Origin: Gluconacetobacter johannae
Lineage (GTDB): Bacteria; Pseudomonadota; Alphaproteobacteria; Acetobacterales; Acetobacteraceae
Length of the DNA stretch: 15,217 nucleotides
Reading direction: 5' to 3'
Assembly (NCBI RefSeq): GCF_025994435.1
Contig: NZ_BAQK01000010.1
Location: 1-15,217 of the forward strand
Part shown: positions 14,438-15,217 of the stretch, piece after piece
Numbering within the stretch: the stretch's first letter is position 1
Layout: each line of letters begins with the position of its first letter
Program-made: the position numbers and the translations under genes
The notes under the pieces: model-generated
Seen by the model: the letters and a program-made list of their open reading frames with translations, nothing else
Database searches by the model: none
Told to the model about the DNA's origin: nothing

Positions 14438-14614
14438 ATGTCATCCAAAGGCCATACCCACAAGCATGCGCCGGGCCGGCACAAGGCCCCGCATTATGGC
14501 GCCGCGCATTATGCCAAGGTGTCGGGTCGATCCAGCGGGGAACGGATGCTGGATCTGCACGAGCCGCCGGCGACGGGCCAGACCGCGAAGCCCGGAACCA
14601 CGAAAGCCAAATAG
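14438..14614 (+). CDS. Small His/Lys-rich basic protein
   Basis: A 58-residue peptide with no family I recognise. It starts MSSKGHTHKHAPGRHKAPHY and holds seven His and seven Lys. The spacing H6-x-H8-x-H10 near the N-terminus suggests possible metal binding, which is unproven. The middle (SGRSSGERMLDLHEPPATGQ) is less biased, and the end is Lys/Thr-rich. There is no signal peptide or membrane segment. GGGAGGGG (14426-14433) is a very strong ribosome binding site 4 nt from ATG 14438, and codons are mostly G/C-ending, which supports real translation. It follows the GT87-like gene by 104 bp with a hairpin between, so it probably has its own transcript. A hairpin also follows its stop. Confidence 0.6.
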   Translation: MSSKGHTHKHAPGRHKAPHYGAAHYAKVSGRSSGERMLDLHEPPATGQTAKPGTTKAK

Positions 14615-14635
14615 GCCATCGGTTTTGGAACGGGA

Positions 14636-14658
14636 ACCGGCCCTGGTGGAGGGCCGGT
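14636..14658. terminator. Perfect 9-bp hairpin after the His-rich peptide gene
   Basis: ACCGGCCCT (14636-14644) and AGGGCCGGT (14650-14658) pair exactly around GGTGG. It lies 21 nt past the plus-strand stop and 81 nt past the minus-strand stop at 14740. No clear T-run follows on either strand, but it is the best terminator candidate between these converging genes. Confidence 0.5.
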
Positions 14659-14739
14659 CGCCCCTTCCGGTCTGCCCGTCAGATCGGCGCGGGGTCCCGC
14701 TTGTGAAATGCGCCTGCGAATGTCGGGGCAGGCAGGCCG

Positions 14740-14946
14740 CTAGCCTCGTCTGGGCGACGTTGTCTTGACCCTCAGCGCGCGTAACGTGCCTGACAGGCCC
14801 TGGATGATCTGCACCAGAAGGTGCAGGCGTCGGTGCGCTTCTTCGGGTGGATGCCTTTCCAGGCGGGCGCAGAGGCCCTCGACACGTCTTTCCAATGCTG
14901 AAAGACGTGTGTCCAGGTCGGACGGTCCGCTTCGGTCATATTGCAC
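14740..14946 (-). CDS. Small amphipathic helix/coiled-coil-like protein
   Basis: A 68-residue protein of unknown function. The centre LDTRLSALERRVEGLCARLERH shows heptad-like Leu/Val spacing, and LHLLVQIIQGLSGTLRALRV near the C-terminus forms a second amphipathic helix. A short coiled-coil or helical-hairpin dimer is likely, similar in look to small SlyX-like proteins, though I do not assign it to that family. GTG at 14946 is chosen because GGAGG lies about 6 nt upstream. An in-frame ATG at 14958 would give 72 residues but overlaps that ribosome binding site. Codon choice fits the genome. It converges on the His-rich peptide gene. Confidence 0.5.
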   Translation of the reverse strand: MQYDRSGPSDLDTRLSALERRVEGLCARLERHPPEEAHRRLHLLVQIIQGLSGTLRALRVKTTSPRRG

Positions 14947-15038
14947 CGGTCCCTCCATGATTTTCCATGATCCCTTCGGTGATGGCCGGGATCGAAAAAG
15001 CAGCGACGGGCATCCGGCTGGTTTTGGTACCGCTTCTA

Positions 15039-15055
15039 TTCCACTTACAGTGGAA
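15039..15055. repeat. Short inverted repeat, possible operator
   Basis: TTCCAC (15039-15044) and GTGGAA (15050-15055) flank a 5-bp TTACA centre. It lies about 90 bp upstream of the small coiled-coil gene on the minus strand and downstream of the edge gene. It could be a regulator site or a weak hairpin. Confidence 0.3.
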
Positions 15056-15159
15056 GCAGCCGAAATTGCAATCTTATTGCGCGATGTGCGGGGCGCGTAC
15101 CTACCGTCGCGAGCATGAATCCGCCCTGAAGGCGAGAGGCGGTGTCAGAACGGCCGCCC

Positions 15160-15217
15160 TCAGCTATTGCTGCCGAAGGCCGGCCGGGTGGATTCGAACA
15201 GGAACCAGGTGCGGCGT
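15160..15217 (-). CDS. C-terminal end of a minus-strand gene cut by the window edge
   Basis: Reading in from the right edge on the minus strand gives 18 sense codons, ending RRTWFLFESTRPAFGSNS, and then TGA (15160-15162). Nearly every codon ends in G or C, which matches real genes of this genome and contrasts with the rare Arg codons of the overlapping plus-strand frame. The fragment is too short to identify. An imperfect GGCGG/CCGCC pairing just past the stop could be part of a terminator. Confidence 0.4.
   Translation of the reverse strand, partial: RRTWFLFESTRPAFGSNS

Noticed and set aside
15190..15200. GGATTCGAACA resembling a tRNA T-loop
   Set aside because: Flanking bases cannot form the 5-bp T-stem on either strand and no anticodon arm is found; the bases fit the minus-strand coding end.

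Overview
The window reads as chromosomal DNA from a high-G+C alphaproteobacterium. Protein style (an NsrR/Hmp pair, a proline-rich TonB, a YbfF-like esterase, AMP nucleosidase) and strong G/C third-position preference fit an acetic acid bacterium (Acetobacteraceae). This placement is inference; there is no rRNA or tRNA to anchor it. No CRISPR array, transposase, integrase or complete mobile element is visible.

Left part (1-7974): a rho-independent terminator belongs to a plus-strand gene beyond the left edge. A minus-strand ClC-type anion channel/transporter with two C-terminal CBS domains follows. Diverging from it is a two-gene operon of a PIG3-type quinone oxidoreductase and a YbfF-like alpha/beta hydrolase. 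This converges on a minus-strand AlkA-type DNA glycosylase. Diverging from the glycosylase is a plus-strand run of a TonB-family protein, AMP nucleosidase (amn) and a YciA-type acyl-CoA thioesterase.

Middle (7990-10097): a nitric-oxide module. An Rrf2-family NsrR-like iron-sulfur repressor (minus) diverges from flavohemoglobin hmp (plus), which overlaps a DUF488 gene by 4 bp. The 78-bp intergenic region holds three copies of the AAGATGT/ACATCTT half-site lying over the hmp promoter. The expected circuit is: NO damages the NsrR cluster, repression is lifted, and Hmp (with the DUF488 protein) is made.

Right part (10111-15217) looks accessory. It has a minus-strand polytopic membrane protein, a small very acidic protein with an Asp/Glu tail, and about 0.7 kb with no convincing gene. 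It also has a GT87/DUF2029-like membrane glycosyltransferase with an AT-rich promoter and 5' end, a 58-residue His-rich peptide gene behind a structured leader, a small coiled-coil-like protein, and the last 18 codons of a minus-strand gene cut by the window edge.

No wholly new multi-gene system is evident. The points most worth following are the three-half-site NsrR operator, the NsrR-like protein's extended first Cys spacing, the possible switch-like leader of the His-rich peptide, and the acidic-tail protein.
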